Shown here: piece by piece, positions 1 through 7,038 of the stretch | Numbering within the stretch: the stretch's first letter is position 1 | Layout of the letters: each line of letters starts with the position of its first letter | Assembly: GCA_036675475.1 (NCBI GenBank) | Contig: JAKFEY010000075.1 | Location: forward strand, 1-8,555 | Length of the DNA: 8,555 bases | Direction of reading: 5' to 3' | Source of the DNA: JALYRV01 sp036675475 | GTDB taxonomy: Bacteria; Acidobacteriota; Vicinamibacteria; Vicinamibacterales; SCN-69-37 | Translations under genes and position numbers: made by a program | The notes under the pieces: generated by a model | What the model saw: only the letters and a program-made list of their open reading frames with translations | Told to the model about the DNA's origin: nothing | Databases searched by the model: none

Positions 1-1092
<1,092 letters not shown>

Positions 1093-1100
1093 CGGCGTGG

Positions 1101-1106
1101 ATTGTA
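1101..1106 (-). promoter_or_regulatory. -10 hexamer TACAAT for the Ser/Thr kinase, probably leaderless
   Basis: Read on the minus strand, TACAAT (one mismatch to TATAAT) lies in a GC-rich context, with 8 nt (CCACGCCG) between it and ATG 1092. Transcription would start at or within about 2 nt of the ATG. No convincing -35 is visible at 17 nt (GCTGCA), and no Shine-Dalgarno is present. Confidence 0.5.
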
Positions 1107-1184
1107 CCCGGCCTTGGCTCGGCTGCAGCCCGCGCGGCGGATGTCGCGTAAGAATTACAAACCCGAGGGCCCACTGCGAAAATT

Positions 1185-1205
1185 GTGCGCGCCCGGATCG
1201 CGCAC
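1185..1205. repeat. Perfect 7-bp inverted repeat GTGCGCG-N7-CGCGCAC in the divergent intergenic gap
   Basis: The arms at 1185-1191 and 1199-1205 are exactly complementary and separated by CCCGGAT. The element sits in the 187-bp gap between the divergent kinase and lipoprotein genes, 75 bp upstream of the lipoprotein ATG. It could be an operator for a dimeric regulator or a small hairpin. GC-rich DNA makes such palindromes common, so the functional call is weak. Nothing else in 1093-1279 is convincing apart from the kinase -10. Confidence 0.3.
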
Positions 1206-1279
1206 GGCCGCGAAAACAGGCCGAATTCCGCGGTTTCTGCGCGCGCGGGGCGGGTATGCCGCTTGCTCTGGACGGCGGC

Positions 1280-2152
1280 ATGAAACGGCTGACTCTTGCA
1301 CTGATGCTCACTGTCTCCGCGGCCGCGTGCGGCGGGGCTTCCAATCCCACGGCGCCGTCGCAGGCCGCCACTGACGCCACGCCGGGGGCGACGACCGCCG
1401 CCATTCACGGCACCGTTGCGGGCGCCACGAGCGCGGCGCTCTTCAACACGATGAACGGCGGCGCGGCCGGGATGACCGTGACGGTGCAGGGCACCACCAT
1501 TACGACCACGGTGAACGGCGCCGGCCAGTTCCAGCTGACCAGCGTGCCCGCGGGCACGACCGTGCTGGTCTTCAACGGCGTCGGCGCGAACGCGCAGCTG
1601 AACATCGGCGAGCTGCTGGCCGGCCAGACGGCGACCATCACCGTCATCGTCAACGGCGTCGACGCGACGCTCGAAGACAAGATTCAGGGCAGCGATCGCG
1701 AGATCGAAGGCCGCATCGATTCGATTCAGGGCAGCACGCTGAAGGTGGCGGGCCGCACCGTCACGGTTGGCGCGTCCACGGTAATCCGCCACGGCGACAC
1801 GGCGATGACCCTGTCGCAGCTCGCGGCCGGGCAGCGCGTGCACGTGAAGGGCACGGTTACCGGCACCGGCACCACCGCCACGACGGCCGCGACGCTCATC
1901 ATCGTGCAGAACATGAACACGTCGATTCCGGTGAATCTCGAAGGCACGGTGTCGGATCTCACCGGCACGGCGACGGCCTTCGAATTCAAGATCGGCAGCC
2001 GCGTGGTGCGCGGCACGGCGGCCACCGAGTTCAAGGGCGGCAAGTCACCGTCGTTCGCGGGCCTGGCCAACGGCGGCAAGGTGCACGTGAAGGGCGCGCA
2101 GCAGAACGGCTTCGTCCAGGCCGAGTCCGTCACGCTGCAGGGCAAGAGCTAG
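1280..2152 (+). CDS. Lipoprotein with carboxypeptidase-regulatory-like domain and two DUF5666-like domains
   Basis: A 290-residue exported lipoprotein. The lipoprotein signal peptide is residues 1-16 with lipobox SAAAC and lipidated Cys17, followed by a flexible linker rich in Ala, Thr and Pro (18-40). Residues 42-128 resemble a CarboxypepD_reg/SpaA-like beta-sandwich (GMTVTVQGT, then QFQLTSVPAGTTVLVF). Two related units follow, about 140-208 (EIEGRIDSIQGSTLKVAGRTV ending GQRVHVKGTV) and about 217-286 (NLEGTVSDL ending GGKVHVKGAQQNGFVQAESVTL). Their G.V..I...TL.V.G pattern and GQ.V.VKG turn are typical of DUF5666, a beta-barrel of unknown role. ATG 1280 is chosen because it places the signal peptide exactly at the N-terminus; the frame stays open upstream, including ATG 1256. 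The gene is probably monocistronic, since a strong terminator lies 27 bp after the stop. Biochemical function is unknown. Confidence 0.85.
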   Translation: MKRLTLALMLTVSAAACGGASNPTAPSQAATDATPGATTAAIHGTVAGATSAALFNTMNGGAAGMTVTVQGTTITTTVNGAGQFQLTSVPAGTTVLVFNGVGANAQLNIGELLAGQTATITVIVNGVDATLEDKIQGSDREIEGRIDSIQGSTLKVAGRTVTVGASTVIRHGDTAMTLSQLAAGQRVHVKGTVTGTGTTATTAATLIIVQNMNTSIPVNLEGTVSDLTGTATAFEFKIGSRVVRGTAATEFKGGKSPSFAGLANGGKVHVKGAQQNGFVQAESVTLQGKS

Positions 2153-2178
2153 GCCGCATACTCTCCCAGGGCACGACC

Positions 2179-2217
2179 AAAGCCGCTCCTCGAAACAATT
2201 CGAGGGGCGGCTTTTTT
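2179..2217 (+). terminator. Strong rho-independent terminator after the DUF5666-like lipoprotein
   Basis: The arm at 2179-2194 pairs with 2199-2214 to give about 16 bp containing one T-G wobble, closed by the tetraloop ACAA. The 3' arm runs into six T residues (2212-2217). The structure ends the lipoprotein transcript and insulates the downstream permease gene, whose promoter must therefore lie within 2218-2248. Confidence 0.9.
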
Positions 2218-2235
2218 ATTGCCCGGCGCGCGACG

Positions 2236-2241
2236 GATAAT
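2236..2241 (+). promoter_or_regulatory. -10 hexamer GATAAT for the AI-2E family permease, probably leaderless
   Basis: GATAAT lies 7 nt (CATCCCC) upstream of ATG 2249, in the only AT-rich patch between the terminator and the gene. No Shine-Dalgarno precedes the ATG. The spacing matches that seen upstream of the kinase and the 114-residue protein. No clear -35 was found; the expected position falls on the terminator T-tract. Confidence 0.4.
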
Positions 2242-2248
2242 CATCCCC

Positions 2249-3232
2249 ATGCTCGCGGTGCTCACCGTGCTGGCCGTCATCGTCTTCCTGCGCTTCACGC
2301 GCGGCCTGATGATTCCCATCGTGATTGCCGTGCTCGTGGCGTGCGCGGCGGCGCCGCTGGTGGGCTGGCTCGATCGTCTGCGCGTGCCGCGATGGCTCGG
2401 CGCGGGCCTGGTGGTGCTGACGCTGAGCGTGCTGGCCGGCCTCGGCGCGTTTCTGCTGGGCGATCAACTGGTGGTGATTGGCGAGCGGCTGCCTGACGCC
2501 CTTGCGCAGTTGCGCGACAACCTTGCGGCGAGGGGCGGCATTTTCGAAGCGGCCGAGCGCAGCCTCGACGGCACGATGTCGGGCAGCCTGCTGATGTGGG
2601 GATCGGCCAGCGTCGCCACGCTCGCCGGCGACATCGCCGTCGTGTTCTTTCTCACGTACTTCCTGCTGTTTGCAGGCGACCGCTATGCGCACCTCGTGGA
2701 ATCGGTGGCGAGCCGCCCGCTCGATCGCAAGGTGACGGCGGAAATTCTGGGCGACATCTACACGCAGATCCGGCGGTTCCTGCTCGTGCAGCTCGTGGCC
2801 AGCGCGGTCGTGGGCGTGGCCACCTTTCTGCTGCTCGCCGCCATCGGCGTCGAGAACGCCGCGTTCTGGGCCGTGGTCGCCGGCATCGGCAACACCATCC
2901 CCTATTTCGGACCCGTCGTCGTGTCGGCGGGTCTGGCCGTCGTCGCCATGATGCAGTTCGGCGGGGCGGCGCAAGCGTTGTGGGTGGCGGGCGGCGCGCT
3001 GGCGATCACGTCGATTGAAGGCTGGCTGATCGTGCCGCCGCTGATGGGCCGCGCCGAACGCATGAACGTGATCGCGGTCTTTCTCGGATTGCTGTTGTGG
3101 TCGTGGATCTGGGGCGTGTGGGGCACCATCCTCGCGGTGCCGATGCTGGCCGTCATGAAGGCCGTGGCCGATCACATCGAGCCGCTGCAGCCGTTCGGGG
3201 ACCTGCTGGGAGAGTTGCCGGAGCGGGGCTAG
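2249..3232 (+). CDS. AI-2E family transporter (TqsA/PerM-type multi-pass permease)
   Basis: A 327-residue integral membrane protein, close to the usual family length of about 340-360. Hydrophobic segments lie at about 3-15, 18-38, 48-72, 122-142, 178-200, 204-232, 240-262 and 270-306. A long amphipathic soluble stretch (73-120) sits between the third and fourth, as is usual in this family. Family hallmarks are IGNTIPYFGPVV (213-224), EGWLIVPPLMG (257-267) and WGTILAVPMLAVMKAV (291-306). Known members export or exchange small molecules (autoinducer-2 for TqsA) or ions such as Na+/H+, and the substrate here cannot be read from sequence. I prefer ATG 2249 over the in-frame TTG at 2219, because 2219 lies beside the terminator T-tract and adds a polar Arg-rich N-terminus. 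The gene is monocistronic and converges on the minus-strand block. Confidence 0.88.
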   Translation: MLAVLTVLAVIVFLRFTRGLMIPIVIAVLVACAAAPLVGWLDRLRVPRWLGAGLVVLTLSVLAGLGAFLLGDQLVVIGERLPDALAQLRDNLAARGGIFEAAERSLDGTMSGSLLMWGSASVATLAGDIAVVFFLTYFLLFAGDRYAHLVESVASRPLDRKVTAEILGDIYTQIRRFLLVQLVASAVVGVATFLLLAAIGVENAAFWAVVAGIGNTIPYFGPVVVSAGLAVVAMMQFGGAAQALWVAGGALAITSIEGWLIVPPLMGRAERMNVIAVFLGLLLWSWIWGVWGTILAVPMLAVMKAVADHIEPLQPFGDLLGELPERG

Positions 3233-3249
3233 CCGTCGCCCCTGCTCCG
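3219..3249. terminator. Possible bidirectional hairpin between convergent genes
   Basis: CGGAGCGGGG (3219-3228) can pair with CCCC-T-GCTCCG (3239-3249): ten pairs with one bulged base and a 10-nt loop. It spans the permease stop codon and the 30-bp convergent gap to the small exported protein gene. There is no U-tract on either strand, so it is at best a weak or factor-assisted terminator. Confidence 0.3.
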
Positions 3250-3262
3250 CTGCATCCACCCG

Positions 3263-3703
3263 CTACTTCACGGCGACGAGCGCTTCCGCTTCGGCCTTGC
3301 CGTCGTTGGCCGCGGTGGCCTTCAACACTTCCTTGCCGTCGAGCGTGAGCGTCAGCACCGCTCCTGGCGGGGCCGAAAGCACCTGAAACTCGATCTCCTG
3401 CGTGTCGGGCGCGTCCTTCTGATACTCGACCTCGGCCTCGCCGGCCATCTTGCCGCCTTCGGCTGTCGGCTGCAGCGTGGCGAGACGCTCGATCTCCTCC
3501 GGGGCGTCGCCGTCCGCAGGCGCGAAGGTTCCGCGCAGCAGGACGGTGCCGGCCGCGTCGCGAACCTCGGCCGTCTGCGCGTCGCGGAAATCGCCCTTCA
3601 CGGTCGACTGCGGCTGCGCACGCAGGTGCGTCATCGCGACCACGCCCACCGTCAACGCGACGAGGAGTCCGGCCATCACAAACTTCTGAGCTGGGTTCTT
3701 CAC
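3263..3703 (-). CDS. Small exported or membrane-anchored protein of unknown function, likely two-component target
   Basis: A 146-residue protein that I do not recognise. Residues 1-7 (MKNPAQK) are basic and 8-26 form one hydrophobic helix, so it is either secreted or N-terminally anchored facing outward; LRAQ-PQ near 27-31 is a possible but poor cleavage site. The rest is acidic and predicted beta-rich: TAEVRDAAGTVLLRGTF (44-60), an acidic linker, GEAEVEY (88-94), then EIEFQVLSAPPGAVLTLTLDGKEV (103-126), which resembles a small beta-sandwich repeat. GTG 3703 is chosen because AGGAGG lies 4 nt upstream. A GTG at 3718 is in frame but would place that Shine-Dalgarno inside the gene. The gene follows the histidine kinase by 65 bp, and that gap holds the tandem direct repeats described separately, so it probably has its own regulated promoter. 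Confidence 0.75.
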   Translation of the reverse strand: MKNPAQKFVMAGLLVALTVGVVAMTHLRAQPQSTVKGDFRDAQTAEVRDAAGTVLLRGTFAPADGDAPEEIERLATLQPTAEGGKMAGEAEVEYQKDAPDTQEIEFQVLSAPPGAVLTLTLDGKEVLKATAANDGKAEAEALVAVK

Positions 3704-3707
3704 AAAG

Positions 3708-3713
3708 CCTCCT
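3708..3713 (-). promoter_or_regulatory. Consensus Shine-Dalgarno AGGAGG fixing the GTG start at 3703
   Basis: On the minus strand AGGAGG is followed by CTTT and then GTG. It is the only full-consensus ribosome binding site seen in the window. It contrasts with neighbours that have no Shine-Dalgarno and may be leaderless. Confidence 0.75.
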
Positions 3714-3720
3714 GCCACCC

Positions 3721-3758
3721 AGCGTAGCGAACGTGTGATGAACGGGCGATAAACGGGC
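3721..3758 (-). promoter_or_regulatory. Tandem 11-bp operator repeats with -10 box upstream of the small exported protein
   Basis: On the minus strand GCCCGTTTATC (3758-3748) is followed directly by GCCCGTTCATC (3747-3737), a tandem repeat with one mismatch in 11. A weaker third unit with core CGTTC (3733-3729) continues in the same 11-bp phase. Ten nt below the second repeat lies TACGCT (3726-3721), a TANNNT -10. A start near 3714 would give an 11-nt leader carrying AGGAGG. Direct repeats at 11-bp spacing that replace the -35 are the known arrangement for PhoB/OmpR-family activators, and such a regulator is encoded nearby. That the local regulator binds here is inference. Confidence 0.55.
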
Positions 3759-3768
3759 GGCGTTCAGC

Positions 3769-5187
3769 TCAGGCGGAAGACGGCAGCGTTACGACGAAGG
3801 TCGATCCGAGACGCGACGAGGCCGCGAGCTTGACGTCGCCGCCGTGCACCTCCGCGATCCACCGCGCCAGCGCGAGGCCGAGCCCGGCGCCGCCGTCACG
3901 CACGCCTTCATGCGAGCGCGCGGCGTCGACGCGATAGAAGCGTTCGAAGATGCGCGGCTGGACCTCCGCCGGAATGCCCGGCCCCTCGTCGCTGACCGAG
4001 ATCGCGTAGGCGCCGCCGGCCCGATCGAGCGCCACGCGCACCGCGCTGCCCGGCGGCGCGTAGCGCACGGCGTTGTCGAGGAGGTTGAGCACCAGCCGCC
4101 GCACGAGGTCCTCGTCCCCCGTAAACGGCGCCGGGTGCACCGTCTCGCATGTGATGGACACGTTACGCGTGGCCGCCACCACGCGCGAGGCGCGCACCAC
4201 GTCGTCGATGATCTCGTCGAGGTACATCGGCGTCTTCCGCACCGGATAGTTGCCGGCATCGGCGCGGGTCAGCGTGAACATGTCGTCGACGATGCGCGAG
4301 AGGCGTATCGCCTCGTGTTCGATGATCTCGAGCGTTTCCCGATACTCCGCTTCGTCGCGCGTCGGCTGCTGCAGCGCGACGGCCGCGGCCGTGCGGGCGA
4401 TCGTGACGGGTGTCCGCAGCTCGTGCGACGCATCGGCCATGAACTGCCGCTGCAGCACGAGCGAGGCCTCGATTCGCCCGAGCAGCTCGTTGAAGGTTTC
4501 GGCGAGCAGTCCGAGCTCGTCGCGCGGGTTGGCCACCGGCAGGCGCGCGCTGAGGCTTTCCACCCCGATCCGCCGCGCGCGATCCGCCATCGCCACGACC
4601 GGCGAGAGGCTGCGCCGGGCCAGAAACCATCCGCCGATGCCGGCGACGACCAGGGAGCCCGGCACCACGTAGGCGAGAATGCCGCGCAGCGACTCGAGCT
4701 CCTCGTCCGTGGGCTCGAGCGAGCTGCCGACGACGACCAGGTACTCGACCTGGCGCGGCGGGATGAGGACGCGCTGGAACGCGAGGCGATGGCGATCGTC
4801 GAGATCGTCGGCTTCGACGATCGTCACAAAGGCAACCTCGCCGCCCGCGGGCGCGTCGGCGGCGGGACGCCAGGGGATGACGATGTCGTCTTCGCGCCCC
4901 GCCTCGCCGAGCAGGCGGCCCGCCCCATCGTAGACCGCCACCAGATACTGCCGCGACGCGAGCTCCGCCGCCGTGCTCCGTGCCGCATCGTCCACGCTCT
5001 GCCCTTCGGCAAGATCGTTGGCGAGCGAGGTGGCGGCAATCCGCGCCACGGCGTGCAGACTGTCGTCGATGCGGACGTACAGCGCGCGCGCCAGCAGCAG
5101 ATAGATGAGCGCGATCACGGCGATCAGAATCGCCGCGAGCAGGCTCACATACCAGAGGGTCAGGCGCGCGCGGACCGTTTCAAGCAT
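3769..5187 (-). CDS. Two-component sensor histidine kinase (HAMP, HisKA, HATPase_c)
   Basis: A 472-residue inner-membrane sensor of the CusS/QseC/TctE-like class that partners the OmpR-type regulator. The N-terminal helix is at about 14-34 and the extracytoplasmic sensor region, about 35-170, has no motif I recognise. The second helix is at about 171-190 and HAMP at about 191-244. The H-box is FMADASHELRTP with phospho-accepting His255. ATP-binding motifs are the N-box NLLDNAVRYAP (Asn372), G1 DEGPGIP (Asp400), the F-box FERFYRVD and G2 GGAGLGLALAR, so kinase activity looks intact. ATG 5187 overlaps the regulator stop by 8 nt, implying translational coupling. An upstream in-frame GTG at 5208 would add only seven residues. 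The signal sensed is unknown; context suggests an envelope or nutrient cue. Confidence 0.95.
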   Translation of the reverse strand: MLETVRARLTLWYVSLLAAILIAVIALIYLLLARALYVRIDDSLHAVARIAATSLANDLAEGQSVDDAARSTAAELASRQYLVAVYDGAGRLLGEAGREDDIVIPWRPAADAPAGGEVAFVTIVEADDLDDRHRLAFQRVLIPPRQVEYLVVVGSSLEPTDEELESLRGILAYVVPGSLVVAGIGGWFLARRSLSPVVAMADRARRIGVESLSARLPVANPRDELGLLAETFNELLGRIEASLVLQRQFMADASHELRTPVTIARTAAAVALQQPTRDEAEYRETLEIIEHEAIRLSRIVDDMFTLTRADAGNYPVRKTPMYLDEIIDDVVRASRVVAATRNVSITCETVHPAPFTGDEDLVRRLVLNLLDNAVRYAPPGSAVRVALDRAGGAYAISVSDEGPGIPAEVQPRIFERFYRVDAARSHEGVRDGGAGLGLALARWIAEVHGGDVKLAASSRLGSTFVVTLPSSA

Positions 5188-5869
5188 CGTGATCGCCGGG
5201 TTCCACACTCAACGTATACCCGGCGCCGCGCCGCGTCTGAATCAGCTTCACGCCGTGGCCATCGTCGATCTTGCGGCGAAGCCGCTGGATGTAGACCTCG
5301 ATCAGATTCGACATCGGGTCGAAACGGTCGTCCCAGACGTGCTCGGCGATGTCGGCGCGGCCGGTGACCTGGCCGCGGCGCCGCAGCAGATGCTCGAGCA
5401 GCGCGTATTCCGTGGCGGTGAGGGCGATCGGCCGGCCGGCGCGCGTGACGCGCCGCGCGCGAGTGTCGACGGTCAGGTCCTCGATCGAGAGCTCCGCCGG
5501 CTCGAGCGCCGGGCCGCGCCGCAGCAGCGCGCGGACGCGCGCGATCAGCTCGGGAAAGTGGTACGGCTTCGACAGATAGTCGTCGGCGCCGGCATCCAGT
5601 CCCTCCACCCGATCGTCGAGCCCGCCGCGCGCCGTCAGCATGAGGATCGGCAGCGTGGACGCGTCGGCGCGCAGCCGCCGGCAGAGATCGAGCCCGTTGA
5701 TGCGCGGCAGCAGCACGTCGAGAATCACGAGGTCGTAATCGGTCTGGGTGAGTTGATCGAGCGCCGCGGCGCCGTCGACGGCAATATCGACCGCGAAGGC
5801 ATGCTCGCGCAGGCCCTTGGCGAGCACGTGGGCGGCGGCAGGCTCGTCTTCGACGACCAGGATTCGCAT
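5180..5869 (-). CDS. OmpR/PhoB-family response regulator
   Basis: A 229-residue protein of standard family length. The receiver domain (1 to about 115) has the acidic pocket E7-D8, phospho-accepting Asp51 in LVILDVLLP, switch Thr79 in MLTA, and Lys101 in SKPYHFPELI. The C-terminal winged helix (about 127-222) carries LTATEYALLEHLLRRRGQV, then SNLIEVYIQRLRRKI as recognition helix and the wing RRGAGYTL. It is predicted to bind direct-repeat DNA as a dimer when phosphorylated by the adjacent kinase. ATG 5869 is the only good start, since its frame is closed upstream by a TGA. There is no Shine-Dalgarno, and the gene begins inside an upstream open frame that never closes before it, so it probably depends on transcription from the propeller-gene promoter. 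No copy of the tandem operator was seen in 5870-6132. Confidence 0.95.
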   Translation of the reverse strand: MRILVVEDEPAAAHVLAKGLREHAFAVDIAVDGAAALDQLTQTDYDLVILDVLLPRINGLDLCRRLRADASTLPILMLTARGGLDDRVEGLDAGADDYLSKPYHFPELIARVRALLRRGPALEPAELSIEDLTVDTRARRVTRAGRPIALTATEYALLEHLLRRRGQVTGRADIAEHVWDDRFDPMSNLIEVYIQRLRRKIDDGHGVKLIQTRRGAGYTLSVEPGDHDA

Positions 5870-6119
5870 TGGCGCGTTCAGCGGCGACCCGGGCGGTAAG
5901 CGTCAGGCCCTGTGCCATCTTCTCCTTGATCTTAGCGATGTAGCGCCGGCTCTGCTCGGCGGTATAGCCCCCCGCCCGAAAGGCGTCGCGCCACTGGGCA
6001 TCGGTCAGGGCCGCAAAACGCTCGCACGTCCAGCGCACGTGCGCGGGCGGCTGCCCGAAACCCGGCAGGTCGTTCCGTGTGCCCTGGCCGAAGCCCCGCA
6101 GCCGGAACCATTTCAGCAC
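5870..6119 (-). pseudogene. Probable decayed C-terminal fragment of an unidentified gene, open into the regulator
   Basis: From GTG 6119 the minus strand reads like a genuine protein: MLKWFRLRGFGQG, then DLPGFGQPP, VRWTCERFAALTDAQW, RDAFRAGGYTAEQSRRYI and AKIKEKMAQGLTL. It is Trp/Tyr/Phe-rich with amphipathic helices and strong GC at third positions. The end looks like the C-terminal tail of a longer protein, but the frame has no stop and continues as Arg-rich nonsense through the whole response regulator to 5160. A one-base shift after MAQG would give an immediate TGA. There is no Shine-Dalgarno, and the frame upstream runs into the 3' end of the propeller gene. I infer a fragment that lost its N-terminus and perhaps suffered a frameshift near its end. 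Alternatives are a small real gene with a sequencing error, or a transcribed spacer. The parent family is not identified. Confidence 0.4.
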
Positions 6120-6132
6120 GCCCGGGTACGGG

Positions 6133-7026
6133 TCAGAACGTGCATGACAGGGACGCGATGGTTCCGGGTTGCGCCTTGCCGCCGCCTTCACCGCCGACAT
6201 ACACGATGTTCGACGTGCCGAACGCCACCGCTTCGCCCTGCGGTTCGCCGAGCGGCGTCAGATCGACGCGCGCGGCCGGCGTGAACCTGCCCTTCAGGAA
6301 ATCAGCGGCCGGATAGAAGGTGAGCGACGTCTTCGTGCGCAAGGCCACCCAGCGGCCGTCCGCGGAGATCGCGCCGTCGGTGATGCGATCGCCCTCGGCG
6401 ACCTGACCTTTCGCGCGGAGCTCGCCGATCCGTTCCAGCTTCATCGGGCCGTCGGTCAGCTCGCCGGGAAAGCGATAGAGCGCGATGGCGCCGGTCTCGC
6501 CTTTGGTGACGATGTAGAGCGTGCCGTCGGGGCCGGCGAGCAACGCCTCGGCATCGTGCGCGCCGTCGGGATACGACGCGCGAAACACGCCGCTTGCCCG
6601 CGCGGTGCCGTCGGCCGGCGAGGGTTCGGGAATGCGGTAGATGACCACCGCGCGGCGCCTGGCATTGTTGTCGCCGATGTCGCCGACATAAAGGCAGAGG
6701 CCGCCGCCGCACGGCGCGGAGGCGAGCGCCTCCCAGTCGTCGACCGAGGCGCCGGCGATCACGACGCGTCCCGCGACGGTGCCGTTCGCGTCGATCGCCA
6801 GCAGCACCGGCTTGCCCGAGTCGTTGAGCGCCCATACCTGGCCGGCCGTCGCGCGGCTTGCGGCGAACCCGCTGGCTTCCGGCAGCGCCGCGATCCGGCT
6901 GATCGCGCCCGACAGCGTGCACGCCGGCGCGCGGCTTGCCTGCGCGGCTGCCGCGCTGCCCCCCATGGCGGCGCCCGCCACCAGCGCCCCGGCCACTCCC
7001 GCATATCGCATCAGCATCGTGTGCAT
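6133..7026 (-). CDS. Secreted beta-propeller-like protein (WALNDSG / DWEAL / DIGDN motifs)
   Basis: A 297-residue protein. Residues 1-30 form a Sec signal peptide with likely cleavage after AAAQA, so it is periplasmic or secreted. The rest shows recurring propeller-blade patterns with acidic motifs at strand ends: WALNDSG (65-71), DDWEAL (96-101), YVGDIGDNNARR (113-124), GAHDAEALL (155-163), DGAISADGRWVAL (217-229) and GEPQGEAVAF (260-269). Cys36 near the start and Cys295 near the end could close the ring by a disulfide; Cys106 and Cys111 may form a second. The pattern recalls esterase-like/phytase-like or SdiA-regulated propellers, but I cannot assign a substrate. ATG 7026 is used; ATG 7017 is a good alternative because GGGGGA lies 8 nt before it. 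It is probably the first gene of the operon leading into the two-component pair, with the second tandem operator copy just upstream. Confidence 0.8.
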   Translation of the reverse strand: MHTMLMRYAGVAGALVAGAAMGGSAAAAQASRAPACTLSGAISRIAALPEASGFAASRATAGQVWALNDSGKPVLLAIDANGTVAGRVVIAGASVDDWEALASAPCGGGLCLYVGDIGDNNARRRAVVIYRIPEPSPADGTARASGVFRASYPDGAHDAEALLAGPDGTLYIVTKGETGAIALYRFPGELTDGPMKLERIGELRAKGQVAEGDRITDGAISADGRWVALRTKTSLTFYPAADFLKGRFTPAARVDLTPLGEPQGEAVAFGTSNIVYVGGEGGGKAQPGTIASLSCTF

Positions 7027-7038
7027 CCCCCACCGACG

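Noticed and set aside
1450..1459. GATGAACGGC inside the lipoprotein gene, resembling one operator half-site
   Set aside because: It is a single half-site within coding sequence, with no second repeat at 11 bp and no nearby promoter.
2216..3259. 347-codon minus-strand open frame opposite the permease
   Set aside because: His/Gln/Arg-rich low-complexity translation with no hydrophobic pattern; the permease on the plus strand accounts for the DNA.
3844..5367. 507-codon plus-strand open frame antisense to the histidine kinase
   Set aside because: The opposite strand has every expected kinase motif; this frame has only the Arg/His/Asp-rich composition of an antisense shadow.
5160..5869. Continuation of the 6119 frame through the whole response regulator as a 319-residue protein
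   Set aside because: After about residue 85 it becomes Arg-rich nonsense, while the regulator in another frame has complete conserved motifs. Genuine overprinting of this extent is very unlikely.
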